NCBI RefSeq assembly: GCF_010668805.1
Contig: NZ_WUFT01000016.1
Coordinates: 88,164-152,163 of the forward strand
Source: Rhizobium phaseoli
GTDB taxonomy: Bacteria > Pseudomonadota > Alphaproteobacteria > Rhizobiales > Rhizobiaceae
Reading direction: 5' to 3'
Length of the DNA stretch: 64,000 bases
Shown: piece after piece, positions 26,566-34,939 of the stretch
Position numbering within the stretch: position 1 is the first letter of the stretch
Layout: each line of letters begins with the position of its first letter
Made by a program: the position numbers and the translations under genes
Notes under the pieces: generated by a model
The model's database searches: none
What the model saw: the letters and a program-made list of their open reading frames with translations, nothing else
Told to the model about the DNA's origin: nothing

Positions 26566-27081
26566 ATGCAAGCTTCGTTACACCGCTACGCGACGCCGTT
26601 CATTACCGGGCTATTTCTTGTGTCGTTGGTCTCCGGGATTGCTCTCTTCTTCCACATTGGGCCAGGCGCTTTCCATGGCATGCATGAATGGCTAAGCATG
26701 GTCCTGATCCTGCCGTTCTTGCTGCACCTTTGGAAAAATTGGCGATCTTTCTCCAACTACTTCAGCCGCACTCCGATGGCGGTAGCACTCGCGATCTCGT
26801 TGGCGGCCGCCCTTTACTACTTCATTCCGACTTCGCATCCGGAAGGACGCAGGGCTGGGGGTCCGCCGCAGATTGCGTTCGCCAGCGTTATCCTCAAGAA
26901 CCCGCCTTCCCAGGTTGCTTCCCTTTTGGGAAAGCAGACCGAAGACTTGGTCACAGGACTGCAAATGGACGGGTTTTCGGCGGCATCGTCTGACCTTTCC
27001 ATGACAGAGATTGCATCACGCTCCGGGAAGAATGAGGCAGAATTAGTGCAAAGCCTATTGCGCCACTCCCGCGAGCCTTGA
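26566..27081 (+). CDS. DUF4405-type membrane protein
   Basis: A 171-residue protein with an N-terminal set of about three membrane helices (about 10-30, 40-57 and 73-88). Conserved histidines occur in FFHIGPGAFHGMHEWLSM and LLHLWKNW, as in DUF4405 proteins, which resemble small cytochrome-b-like modules. The C-terminal part (about 110-171) is soluble. The ATG at 26566 was chosen because GAGG lies six bases upstream, whereas GTG 26554 has none. It lies behind an EcfG-type promoter. Confidence 0.65.
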   Translation: MQASLHRYATPFITGLFLVSLVSGIALFFHIGPGAFHGMHEWLSMVLILPFLLHLWKNWRSFSNYFSRTPMAVALAISLAAALYYFIPTSHPEGRRAGGPPQIAFASVILKNPPSQVASLLGKQTEDLVTGLQMDGFSAASSDLSMTEIASRSGKNEAELVQSLLRHSREP

Positions 27082-27857
27082 AGGGGAGTGCAAATGCTAA
27101 CAGGATCCTGTTCCTCTTGCGTTATTGCTGCCAAGGTTTGACGCAAGGCCACTCATCGTGTCTTCACGGACGGGCCCGAGAGCGCCGGGATGTGCCACCT
27201 ACCATGAGCAACGTGCCGCCCGATCATGCATTTAGCGCTGCTCCCCATGTGGTTTGCTTCGAAAGAGTGACGGACTGTGATGTAAGCAACGTCTTTCGGA
27301 GGTCCACGGTCGGCATAAGCATATGCCGAACATGGAATGCCTGAAGGTGGATTGCCCTGCATTGGGTCGAAGTCATACGGTTTGCTACGTCATGACACGC
27401 ACCCGGTAGAATTGTCGGCGGGTTGGCTGCGGATAGGTTAGTCGGGTTCCCTCGCATTCATTTGTGCAGAGCGAAAACCGCCACTTCGGTGATCAACCTA
27501 CATATCTGATTTTGGGGGGAACCCCAGATCGCCATCTGACCGCATTTCCGCAATCCGGAGGGACCCGAGCACCACGGTGCGCAACTCCACCCGTGACACG
27601 ACGACCCGTCCTTGACGGTTCTGATATCTGGGAGATTTCCGGAAGGTCCTAAAGACTGCCGTTCTGACTTCTGCGGTCCGCTCATGGGCTAGATCATGTT
27701 AAATAGTGCATTCATAAGAACCGATAGGCCGCTTGCTTCCGAACGATCCGCCGCGTTAAAAAATTGCGGCCAAGCATGTCGGATACTCTATTACCCGAGC
27801 GTCATGATGAAGCTCACCGATTTTGAGCCATTTTTTCCTGTTCATGAAGGTGCCCCA
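27082..27857. other. Gene-poor stretch before the DHA2 exporter
   Basis: About 775 bases. Open frames exist on both strands but none has a good ribosome site, family similarity or coding character. The upstream extension of the exporter frame to 27696 lies here and is probably not translated. Confidence 0.4.
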
Positions 27858-29327
27858 ATGCTCCTCGATTCCATTGCCGACAAGCTTCCCGCAGCGGAGG
27901 ACCAGAGTGCGCGCAACAGACTGGTCATCGGCCTGCTTGTGGTGTCCGCCTTCGTGGTTATTCTCAATGAAACCATCATGGGCGTCGCGCTGCCGCACCT
28001 GATGGCCGATCTAAAGATCTCCGCGACCATGGCGCAGTGGCTGACCACAGCCTTCATGCTGACGATGGCCGTCGTCATTCCGGTGACCGGCTATTTGCTG
28101 CAACGGCTGAACACGCGGCCAGTGTTCATGTTGGCCATGTCGCTGTTCAGCGGCGGCACGCTAATTTCCGCGCTGTCGCCGGGCTTTTCCATGCTGGTCT
28201 TCGGGCGAATCGTGCAGGCTTCAGGCACTGCGATCATGATGCCACTCTTGATGACGACAATCATGCATCTGGTGCCACCGCAGTCGCGGGGTAAGACGAT
28301 GGGCAACATCTCGATCGTCATCTCGGTGGCGCCCGCCATTGGCCCCACGATCTCGGGCCTCATCTTAAGCGCGTTTCACTGGCGCTGGCTGTTCCTCCTC
28401 GTTCTGCCGATCGCTCTTGCAGCGCTCGCGCTCGGTGCATGGAAGATCAGCAATGTCACGGAACCGAGGGAGGCGCCGATCGACGTCCTGTCCATTCCGC
28501 TCTCCGCGGTTGGTTTCGGCAGCTTCGTTTACGGCTTGAGCGGTTTGGGTGAGGCCGCGGTCCACGCGCCGGTCGTCTCACCCTGGATTCCGCTCGCGCT
28601 AGGGTTGGCCGTTATCGCGGTCTTTATCGCGCGGCAACTGCAGCTTCAGAAACAGGATCGGGCTCTGCTGGATATGCGTACCTTGACGATAAAGGCATTT
28701 GCCATCCCTGCGGTGATGATGGCTATCTTGATGATGTCGATGTTTGGCGTCTTCATCTTGCTGCCGATCTATCTGCAAAACGTATTGGGGCTGAGCACGC
28801 TTCAGACCGGCCTATTGCTACTTCCCGGCGGCTTAATCATGGGGCTTTGCGCGCCTACGGTCGGAGGCCTGTTCGACAGGCACGGCCCCATGCCGCTCGT
28901 CGTACCGGGCGCCATCCTGTTCAGCCTGCTGATGTGGAGCCTAACATTTATTCAGCAGGGAACATCATTCTGGTTACTGCTGATCGCCCATGTCATCCTC
29001 AGCATCGGTCTCGCGTTGATGTTCACGCCTCTGTTCACCGCTAGCTTGGGCGCCCTTCCCCCAAACCTCTATTCGCATGGAAGCGCAATGATCGGCACGA
29101 CGCAACAGGTTGCCGGCGCGGCCGGTACCGCCCTTTTCGTCGCGGTCATGACGATGACCAGCTCGAGTGTAGCAATAACCGACAACGTCACAATTGCAGC
29201 GGCAACGACTGCCGGAATTCGGGCCGCATTCTTCTGCGGCGCGATCATCTCCATCGCAGCAGTCGTAACGGCCTTTTTCATCAAGAAGCCGACCGCGGCA
29301 GGGCCGACTGAAAGAGCTCTCGGCTGA
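27858..29327 (+). CDS. MFS drug exporter, DHA2 (EmrB/QacA) family
   Basis: A 489-residue, 14-helix major facilitator. Motif C-type and DHA2 features are visible: VILNETIMGVALPHLMADLKIS at the first helix, WLTTAFMLTMAVVIPVTGYL, and GRIVQASGTAIMMPLLMTT. The start at 27858 (MLLDSIADKLPA) was chosen because GAAGG lies seven bases upstream and the DHA2 core begins soon after; the open frame runs back to 27696. It exports drugs or other toxic compounds using the proton gradient. No HlyD partner is adjacent. Confidence 0.85.
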   Translation: MLLDSIADKLPAAEDQSARNRLVIGLLVVSAFVVILNETIMGVALPHLMADLKISATMAQWLTTAFMLTMAVVIPVTGYLLQRLNTRPVFMLAMSLFSGGTLISALSPGFSMLVFGRIVQASGTAIMMPLLMTTIMHLVPPQSRGKTMGNISIVISVAPAIGPTISGLILSAFHWRWLFLLVLPIALAALALGAWKISNVTEPREAPIDVLSIPLSAVGFGSFVYGLSGLGEAAVHAPVVSPWIPLALGLAVIAVFIARQLQLQKQDRALLDMRTLTIKAFAIPAVMMAILMMSMFGVFILLPIYLQNVLGLSTLQTGLLLLPGGLIMGLCAPTVGGLFDRHGPMPLVVPGAILFSLLMWSLTFIQQGTSFWLLLIAHVILSIGLALMFTPLFTASLGALPPNLYSHGSAMIGTTQQVAGAAGTALFVAVMTMTSSSVAITDNVTIAAATTAGIRAAFFCGAIISIAAVVTAFFIKKPTAAGPTERALG

Positions 29328-29691
29328 AAAACGTCGAGCGTGGTGTTAAGCGGCTCAGTGGACAAAGGCACAGACACATACGCCAGTCATGAATATCTGC
29401 CAAACCATGACGGGATCGGGAAGCTTCTCTTCAGGAGGGATTTCGCGCCTCGACGCTTTCTGGTCTGCTTGGTCGTTGAAAAGAGAGGGCAATCATCCTT
29501 TTCCATCCCAGATAGCAAAAGCGCAACCATGGGAATGAGGCCAAGGTCGCTCAAGAAGGTTTTAATCTCGTGATCTAGTGAAAGGCAAATGGCGACGCGA
29601 GCCTCAAGATGGCCGGGCGGATTATCCAGCCATTGGAGCTGGCAGCGAGGACGCATTGCTGCGGTGATCGATCCGACGCTCACAGTTCGAT

Positions 29692-29716
29692 GGAACTTTT
29701 ATCGCATCGGCGCGTT
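29692..29716 (+). promoter_or_regulatory. EcfG/RpoE2-type promoter before candidate sRNA 1
   Basis: GGAAC (29692-29696), 16 bases, CGTT (29713-29716), a perfect match to the consensus. No reading frame follows; an intrinsic terminator lies about 90 bases downstream. Confidence 0.65.
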
Positions 29717-29721
29717 GGGCG

Positions 29722-29811
29722 CGAGGATGCGTTAGGCCCGCTCCCAGCAACCTAGCGCACCCTCCTTTCCACGTATGGACTCTCGCCCCGCGAACTCGCG
29801 GGGCTTTTTTT
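29722..29811 (+). ncRNA. Candidate stress-induced small RNA 1
   Basis: About 90 bases between a perfect EcfG-type promoter and an intrinsic terminator. The internal sequence has an unpaired-looking CCCTCCTTTCC (29760-29770) able to pair with Shine-Dalgarno sequences, a feature of many rhizobial trans-acting sRNAs. The terminator hairpin is GCCCCGCG-aact-CGCGGGGC (29785-29804) followed by seven T. No ORF with a ribosome site lies inside. The 5' end is estimated from the promoter. The family was not identified. Confidence 0.55.
29785..29811 (+). terminator. Rho-independent terminator
   Basis: An 8-bp perfect GC stem with a four-base loop, then TTTTTTT. It closes candidate sRNA 1. Confidence 0.85.
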
Positions 29812-30227
29812 GAGGGTGGTTCGGGCCGTTGTTGAGATAAAATTTGGGCGTGTAACTATTGTCTTGGTCAGGCGGCATGCGGCGCGGACCATGAGCACCC
29901 GCTATCTGGGGAGCGCCAGAAGCGATATCGACAGTTCCATTGCCGGAATGTGCATTGCCGCCTTTATGATCAAACTCCAAGAGGCGACGGAAAATACTAT
30001 CGCCACAACCCTGATCCCGACCGTCTCCAACATCTTCTCCGCCCCAGTATGTTAATCAAGCTCCTCGCATGGTGCTGATGCTATCAAGATGCAAACCGGT
30101 CCGCCATGGCGAGATTTTGTAGATCCAAACGTATTTCTACGTCTATCGGAATTGCTTCGGGCGATTCAAACAGCCGGCCGTCTTTGTTACTCCACCGGCT
30201 TCTCCGTCAAATATTGACGATAGTCTG

Positions 30228-30252
30228 GGAACCATCCGGAGCGCAGCATGTT
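30228..30252 (+). promoter_or_regulatory. EcfG/RpoE2-like promoter before candidate sRNA 2
   Basis: GGAAC (30228-30232), 17 bases, GTT (30250-30252), with T before GTT. It lies about 120 bases before a second intrinsic terminator, with no ORF between. Confidence 0.5.
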
Positions 30253-30257
30253 AGAGG

Positions 30258-30372
30258 TCCGGAATCGCGCAGGTGGACCAATGACCAGAGCTATCGCAGT
30301 TTCTGCCTGCACGATCCCATATGATGAACTCCCCTTTTTCCCGAACTGCCCCGCTTCGGCGGGGCTTTTTTT
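30258..30372 (+). ncRNA. Candidate stress-induced small RNA 2
   Basis: About 115 bases from an EcfG-like promoter to an intrinsic terminator. It contains the pyrimidine-rich single-stranded stretch AACTCCCCTTTTTCCC (30327-30342), complementary to ribosome-binding sites, just before the terminator stem GCCCCGC-ttcg-GCGGGGC (30348-30365) and seven T. The length and anti-Shine-Dalgarno element resemble rhizobial alpha-r type sRNAs, but no family was assigned. It shares architecture with candidate 1 but little sequence apart from the terminator. Confidence 0.5.
30348..30372 (+). terminator. Rho-independent terminator (UUCG loop)
   Basis: A perfect 7-bp stem GCCCCGC/GCGGGGC with a TTCG tetraloop and seven T. 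It closes candidate sRNA 2. Confidence 0.88.
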
Positions 30373-30787
30373 GGCCGTTGGCGCTTAACGGAAAAGGACT
30401 GCGACCGCATTCGACGGTACGACTTTTGTGGCATGTGGCTCCGCACCTGACTCGAAAGTCCAGCGAAAATCCAGCTTGAAGGATTGAGAGCAGGCCGCTC
30501 ACAACTGGGCGGCCCTTAGCCTATCTGTTTCGCCAGTTACTCGACTTGAATCTCGGCCGTTTCTCGACCGTGCTATTCCAGTGTGCTTTGCTTGCTAATG
30601 GACGATAGCGCGGCTGACTGGCTTTTAACCCTACGCATGCCTCCGATGAAAATCCCGGCCAGCCAACGGCTCAGAACCAGGTTCGGACCTTTTCGCGGCA
30701 GCGCCCCCAGAGGCTTTGTCGTTCAAGGGCCTCCTCTCGCTGACTGTCCGATGTTTCAGATCAACCTCTCGAGATTTAACAGCGGTG

Positions 30788-30812
30788 GGAACACACGCAC
30801 GATCTGAAGGTT
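30788..30812 (+). promoter_or_regulatory. EcfG/RpoE2-like promoter of the iron-permease-like gene
   Basis: GGAAC (30788-30792), 17 bases, GTT (30810-30812), preceded by G. It lies 27 bases from the ATG of the downstream gene. Confidence 0.5.
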
Positions 30813-30839
30813 CCATCGTCGAGAGATCGGAGATTTATC

Positions 30840-31160
30840 ATGCGATGGCGTTCTTTGCTGACCGACTTGGGTACGTGGACCGCAAGTCCGTACGCATTTG
30901 CGATCGTCGTCGTCTATGGATTTTCATGGCTGATCTTCAGTCGCGAAACACTGGAATGGCACGGGCTTGCCACCCTGATCACATGGGTAATGACGTTGTT
31001 TATCCAGCGTGCCGAACACCGAGACACGCAAGCGATCCACGCCAAGCTTGACGAACTTCTTCATGTCCACGGCGATGCGAGAAACGAGATCACCCAGCTC
31101 GACGAGAAGGAGCCCGAGCAAATTGAGCAGTTTCGCGAGGGCCACACGAGTTCCGACTAG
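30840..31160 (+). CDS. Low-affinity iron permease-like small membrane protein
   Basis: A 106-residue protein with two membrane helices (about 17-34 and 43-55) and the C-terminal motif NTx-type QRAEHRDTQAIHAKLDELLH, shared with bacterial members of the low-affinity iron permease family (pfam 'Iron_permease'). The charged tail is probably cytoplasmic. The yeast Fet4 relation is distant and iron transport by such short proteins is unproven. The ATG has GGAG nine bases upstream. It is preceded by an EcfG-like promoter. Confidence 0.7.
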   Translation: MRWRSLLTDLGTWTASPYAFAIVVVYGFSWLIFSRETLEWHGLATLITWVMTLFIQRAEHRDTQAIHAKLDELLHVHGDARNEITQLDEKEPEQIEQFREGHTSSD

Positions 31161-31420
31161 CAGACTGCGTTTCTTGATGATCGGCGCAGATCTGTCGGAG
31201 CGATTGTTGCGCCATCACCGAAAGACGGTTTATCCAGTTTCTGAAACCTGCATCCGAGGGTCACGATGTGGCGGCAGAGCGTCAGCGCAGTTACATGATT
31301 GCGGCATTGGCTAAAGATCAACCGACTGCTCGCGTCGGACTCAATCCCGATATGTGTCCAGGCGGCCGAGTCAGGTCCGATTGGAGTGCCGCCACGAAAT
31401 GTTGGTTGGTCCAATGGCCC

Positions 31421-31651
31421 CTAATGCCGACAAACCTTGCCAATCATGGATGCAAGTTCGTCGCCCCAAATGATCAGATAACTCCGATCATCGGCTCTGA
31501 CCAAAACCTCAAGAGCTGGAATGTCGTCGGCATGCTTGCCTGCGTATTCGATAGCTTTTCTAAGAGAGCCGAAGGTCCGGGTCGGAGTGCGATCAAGCCA
31601 GCTATGCACTGTACTTGGGGAGGTCGCATATATCGAAAGCTTGTCTGTCAT
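31421..31651 (-). CDS. Small hypothetical protein
   Basis: A 76-residue frame, MTDKLSIYATSPSTVHSWLD onward, ending in YLIIWGDELASMIGKVCRH. The composition is protein-like (WLDRTPTRTFGSLRKAIEYA suggests an alpha-beta fold), but no family was recognised and the ribosome site is weak. The ATG at 31651 was chosen over the longer frame because the protein-like part starts there. It is isolated, with no operon partner. Confidence 0.45.
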   Translation of the reverse strand: MTDKLSIYATSPSTVHSWLDRTPTRTFGSLRKAIEYAGKHADDIPALEVLVRADDRSYLIIWGDELASMIGKVCRH

Positions 31652-32194
31652 CGCGGAGCCGTGAAATGCAATTAAAGCGGTAATAGTTTTAATACTCCAA
31701 ATCATCCGAGTAGACGACTGTAACGCACAAAACTGGTTATCTCCCTGTTAACGAATGGTGCTGTTGCGTTTACCTTCCGCGCAATTCACCGAATGCCGTT
31801 GACGCTAAGCTCTATCAAGACATAGGTTCCGACGAAACAGCGCATCGAGTGAGAAGCAATGGTGTCGCCTGCGCAGTCCTACAAACTGCTCGCAGATGTC
31901 GCGGGCGGCCGCCAGCTCACCAGAGGAAGACCCCGCCTGAGCGGGGACTAGTAAATGGGGTGGTTTCTAATCAGACTGCGCCTTTTGGCGCGGCAATGTA
32001 CAGTCTGATCAAACGTTCATCCCTTTGCAATAATATTAGTTTTTGAACAGCCCGTTCCCCCGATTGCTGAGCGTCTGCCAATATTTTGTTGGCCGTGGTC
32101 AGCGGGCGGCAAAGGTGAGAACGGGACCTTCGGCATGGCTCACCTGATCAGACTTTTCCGCTCCACCTGTCTTTTTGAAGCAGCGCGGCGCTCT
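31652..32194. other. Intergenic with two hairpins
   Basis: About 540 bases with no supported gene. It holds a perfect CCCCGC-CTGA-GCGGGG hairpin (31931-31946) and a composite hairpin at 31970-32009. Confidence 0.5.
31970..32009. repeat. Composite inverted repeat / long hairpin
   Basis: ATCAGACTG (31970-31978) is the exact inverse complement of CAGTCTGAT (32001-32009). Inside lies GCGCC-tttt-GGCGC (31978-31991). A stable branched RNA or cruciform is possible. No T-tract follows on either side, so it is not a standard terminator. Confidence 0.55.
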
Positions 32195-34939
32195 TCAGGC
32201 CACGTGCATGGATAGGCCAAAATGTGCGATCATCTGAGAAGCAATCTGCGGCTTGCCGAAAAGGTAGCCTTGCCCCGTTTGGCATTCGAGCTGTCGAAGC
32301 AACGCCTTCTCCTCCTCGCCTTCCACGCCTTCTGCGACAATCTCAAGGTTGAGACCGCGCGCCAGATACACGATTGCTTTGACGATTTCCAGAACCCCTT
32401 GAGCCCCGGTCATTCTGCGGACGAATGATTGGTCGATCTTGAGTTTGTCGAGCGGAAGATCGGCAAGGTAGCTCATTGAAGAGTAACCAGTTCCGAAATC
32501 GTCCAGTGCAAGTGAAACGCCGATTGCGCGGGCAGCCGCCATCTTGCTGATTGATCGGCCACTATCGTCAAGGAAGACGGATTCGGTAAGCTCAAGACAA
32601 AGCCTGGATGCAGGCAATCCGCTGGTCGACAAAGCGAGGCGAACTTCAGCCTCAACATCGGAGCGGTCGAACTGAACAGGCGACATGTTGACCGAAACCA
32701 TGCCGAACGGCCAGCGCGAAGCCTCGGCGCAGGCTTCCGTCAACACCCATCGGCCGATATTGCAGATCAATCCCGAAGATTCGGCAATTGGTATAAATTC
32801 TACCGGCGAAATAACGCCAAGCTCCGGATGACGCCATCGCAACAGCGCCTCAGCCCCGACGAACTCTCCGCTCGAAAGATCGACCTGCGGCTGATAGAGA
32901 AGGAAGAATTGTTGGTCGCCCAGGGCAGCGCGCATGTCGGCCTCGAGCCGTCGCAAGCGAGCCTGCCGAAGAGCAGTCGCTGGATTGTAGATCGACCAGG
33001 GTTCCGTGGTCTTTTTCGCGGTATCGAGGGCCGACTCGGCAGCGCGGAGCGCGCTTTCGGCGCCCAATGGCCCGGCCTGCGCGAAACCCAGTCGAACGGC
33101 GATAATCACGGACATTCCATCAATAACAACAGGCTCCTCGAAGGGGCTTAGAAGCCCCTCTGCGTAAAGCGTGGGATCATCCTCTATCGTAGAGTGGACA
33201 GCAAACAATGCCCCCTCGATACGCCCAAGCAGGCCATCAGGAAAGTTTGTTTCAAGGCGCGCTCCGACGGCCCTCAATAGTGCGTCACCGACGTCTCGTC
33301 CAAGGGCGGCACATATATCCGAAAAGCGCTCGATCTCGAGAACCACGACGAGGCCATTACGTCCTTCGAGACGTGAAAGGAACTCTCGGCGGTTGAGAAG
33401 CCCGGTGCGGTCGTCCTCCTCCGACATCCTCTTGAGCTGGACTTGATACCTCTTCTGTGCCGTGACGTCGCGGATAATGATACAGCCACAGAACGAATGC
33501 ACCGCCTTCGGATCGGGTCCCTCGACCGGTGAAAGAGTAATGCAGGCTTCATAGGCAATTTGGTCCTCGCCACAATACGTCACGAATTCGACGACATCGG
33601 TGTGAATACGGCCGGAATCGACATCATAACGGGCTATGAGGCTGGCAACGGCCTCCGTCACCGAGCGTTCCGGACTGGTCAGCAGATCAGCGCCGGCGCT
33701 GAGCCTTAAGACCGCTTTGGCGGATACGCTGATATCCGCAATCTTCATGTCGCCGGTGAAGGCCACGATGCCGTCAGAGCTGTCTGCAATGATGCGTCGC
33801 ATCAGCCGCCTAGTATTACGTGCATCGATGCTGGCAAATGTCGCCATCATCTGGCCGAGATCGATACGTTCGTTGAGAGCGAGCACCCATGCGAGAGCGA
33901 GCAGCATCCAGTAGACAGTTGTCCCGCCGACGAGCGCAAAATCTTTTTGAAGGCAGAAAGCCACTGCTTCACTTACCAGCCCCATGGCGAGCAGCAGAAG
34001 CGATATTTTTGCCATACCCGCCATTCGAGACGAGAAAATAGCGACGATCAGGATAGCCGCTACCAGAAGATCGATCGGTACCTGATCGTATCCTCGTAGA
34101 GTGCGGTTTTGAAGAAGGGTTTCGGCCGCAAGAACGTGGAGCAGCGGGCCGACAATCGAGCCCTTAAGAGGTACCGGAAATATGTCCTTTAGTTCGGCCG
34201 CCGAAGCCCCGACGACGATCGAACGACCCTCGAGTTGCTCGTCAGCCACCTTTCCGGAAAGAACATCGACCAAGGAGTAAGTCGGCACACTTGCCTGTCG
34301 GATCGAAAAGTCGATCAACCGCCGTCCGGAGGTGTCAGGACTACCGCTGAGGGCGGCGGCGGCCGATTGGGTGGACCTTCCATCGAACTCGTTTCCGAGG
34401 TCGAATCTGCGAACGATGCCATCAGCGTCCATGGTGACATTCGCGAAAACCGGCCAGGCATTCGCAAGCAAAGCAGCGATCGGCTTCGAAATTTCCGTTT
34501 CGGATGATGATGCGGCAACTTTCTGACGGAAGAGGGGTAGCAGGACCCCGCCGCCGGCCGTCTCGAGCGCCGATGCGAGAGCGCCGTCTTCGGCGGCGTT
34601 AGAGGGCGTCGAAAAGTCAATATCGAGAAAAATGTCCGCGGCGTTTGCAGCCGTCAGCTTCTCCAGAAGCTTCCCATATTGACTGCGCGGCCATGGCCAG
34701 ATGCCGACAGCGTCGAGAGTACGCTTGTCTATGGCAATAAAGACGATCTTTCCGGAAGCATCGCGTGGCGCCCATTCAAAGCGCTTGGCAATGAGACCGT
34801 CATCCAATTGTGTGACGGCAGCGATTTTACTGGCAACCACCGGAAGCGCTAGCATCGCCGCAATCAGCAGGGCACGCAGAGCGATAGGGCCAGCTCCTGC
34901 AGAGGCAATTTGCCGGAGAGACGAAGCCAAAGCCCTCAC
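32195..34939 (-). CDS. CHASE2-sensor protein with degenerate GGDEF and intact EAL domain
   Basis: A 914-residue membrane sensor for cyclic-di-GMP signalling. An N-terminal helix and a periplasmic CHASE2 domain (about 40-280, with FVAIDKRTLD-like IVFIAIDKRTLDAVGIWPWP) are followed by three hydrophobic segments. A PAS-like region comes next, then a GGDEF fold (from TGLLNRREFLSRL) whose signature reads RIEGALFAV instead of GGDEF, so the cyclase is likely dead. A complete EAL domain follows with EALLRW, NMSP, ELTES, DDFGTGYSS and EGVE. It probably degrades c-di-GMP. The GTG start overlaps the FecR-protein stop (GTGA), indicating coupling. Confidence 0.9.
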   Translation of the reverse strand: MRALASSLRQIASAGAGPIALRALLIAAMLALPVVASKIAAVTQLDDGLIAKRFEWAPRDASGKIVFIAIDKRTLDAVGIWPWPRSQYGKLLEKLTAANAADIFLDIDFSTPSNAAEDGALASALETAGGGVLLPLFRQKVAASSSETEISKPIAALLANAWPVFANVTMDADGIVRRFDLGNEFDGRSTQSAAAALSGSPDTSGRRLIDFSIRQASVPTYSLVDVLSGKVADEQLEGRSIVVGASAAELKDIFPVPLKGSIVGPLLHVLAAETLLQNRTLRGYDQVPIDLLVAAILIVAIFSSRMAGMAKISLLLLAMGLVSEAVAFCLQKDFALVGGTTVYWMLLALAWVLALNERIDLGQMMATFASIDARNTRRLMRRIIADSSDGIVAFTGDMKIADISVSAKAVLRLSAGADLLTSPERSVTEAVASLIARYDVDSGRIHTDVVEFVTYCGEDQIAYEACITLSPVEGPDPKAVHSFCGCIIIRDVTAQKRYQVQLKRMSEEDDRTGLLNRREFLSRLEGRNGLVVVLEIERFSDICAALGRDVGDALLRAVGARLETNFPDGLLGRIEGALFAVHSTIEDDPTLYAEGLLSPFEEPVVIDGMSVIIAVRLGFAQAGPLGAESALRAAESALDTAKKTTEPWSIYNPATALRQARLRRLEADMRAALGDQQFFLLYQPQVDLSSGEFVGAEALLRWRHPELGVISPVEFIPIAESSGLICNIGRWVLTEACAEASRWPFGMVSVNMSPVQFDRSDVEAEVRLALSTSGLPASRLCLELTESVFLDDSGRSISKMAAARAIGVSLALDDFGTGYSSMSYLADLPLDKLKIDQSFVRRMTGAQGVLEIVKAIVYLARGLNLEIVAEGVEGEEEKALLRQLECQTGQGYLFGKPQIASQMIAHFGLSMHVA

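Noticed and set aside
30214..30243. TTGACG as a housekeeping -35 for candidate sRNA 2
   Set aside because: No acceptable -10 lies 16-18 bases downstream; the EcfG-like pair fits better.
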